Assembly (NCBI GenBank): GCA_964442035.1
Contig: CAYTWZ010000099.1
Coordinates: 1-6,606 of the forward strand
Direction of reading: 5' to 3'
Origin: JAFLUQ01 sp964442035
GTDB taxonomy: Bacteria; Bacillota; Clostridia; UMGS1883
Length of the DNA stretch: 6,606 bases
The notes beneath the pieces are model-generated. The model saw only the letters and a list, made by a program, of their open reading frames with translations. It was not told the origin of the DNA and searched no databases. The position numbers were made by a program, and so were the translations under genes. Shown here in pieces: positions 6,557 to 6,606 of the stretch (its first letter is position 1; every line of letters begins with the position of its first letter).

Positions 6557-6588
6557 AGGGCGCACTTCAATGAGAGGTGCGCTCTTTT
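6557..6588 (+). terminator. Rho-independent terminator at operon end
   Basis: A 12-base-pair stem forms between 6557-6568 and 6574-6585, including two G-T pairs, with a five-base AATGA loop. The core is GGGCGCAC against GTGCGCTC. A short T-run (6585-6588) follows, then AAAA. It lies 22 bases after the stop of the last gene. The T-run is short, so efficiency may be moderate. Nothing further is seen from 6589 to 6606. Confidence 0.85.
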
Positions 6589-6606
6589 AAAATAGTTTAT
6601 CTTAAG

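Overview
The window suggests a Gram-positive anaerobe of the Clostridia, probably a gut-type member of the Bacillota. NEAT-domain heme proteins are largely a Bacillota feature. The secreted proteins carry Gram-positive-style signal peptides, start sites have strong AAGGAG-type ribosome binding sites, and base composition is moderate. This is inference from protein style; no taxonomic marker is present.

All genes lie on the + strand in one tight block that reads as a single heme-iron acquisition operon entering from upstream. Bases 1-828 hold the 3' part of an IsdE-type heme-binding lipoprotein, 830-1816 an IsdF/FecCD-type permease, and 1806-2558 the matching ABC ATPase. After a 39-base gap come three genes: a 564-residue secreted NEAT-like protein (2598-4292), a 60-residue orphan small protein (4308-4490), and a 687-residue secreted protein with three NEAT-like regions and an FMN-binding domain (4472-6535). 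A Rho-independent terminator follows at 6557-6588. No other gap exceeds 40 bases until the terminator region, and no tRNA, rRNA, CRISPR array or mobile element was seen.

The likely scheme is that the secreted NEAT proteins capture heme outside the cell and pass it to the membrane-tethered IsdE-like receptor. The permease and ATPase then import it at the cost of ATP. No heme oxygenase, sortase or sortase-anchored protein is encoded here, so anchoring and heme breakdown must rely on genes elsewhere or be absent.

The most unusual element is the last protein, where a flavinylation-type FMN_bind domain sits between NEAT modules. This hints at redox chemistry on heme outside the membrane, for example reductive release of ferric heme. 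The second is the small, AT-richer, unrecognised gene wedged with translational coupling between the two NEAT genes.
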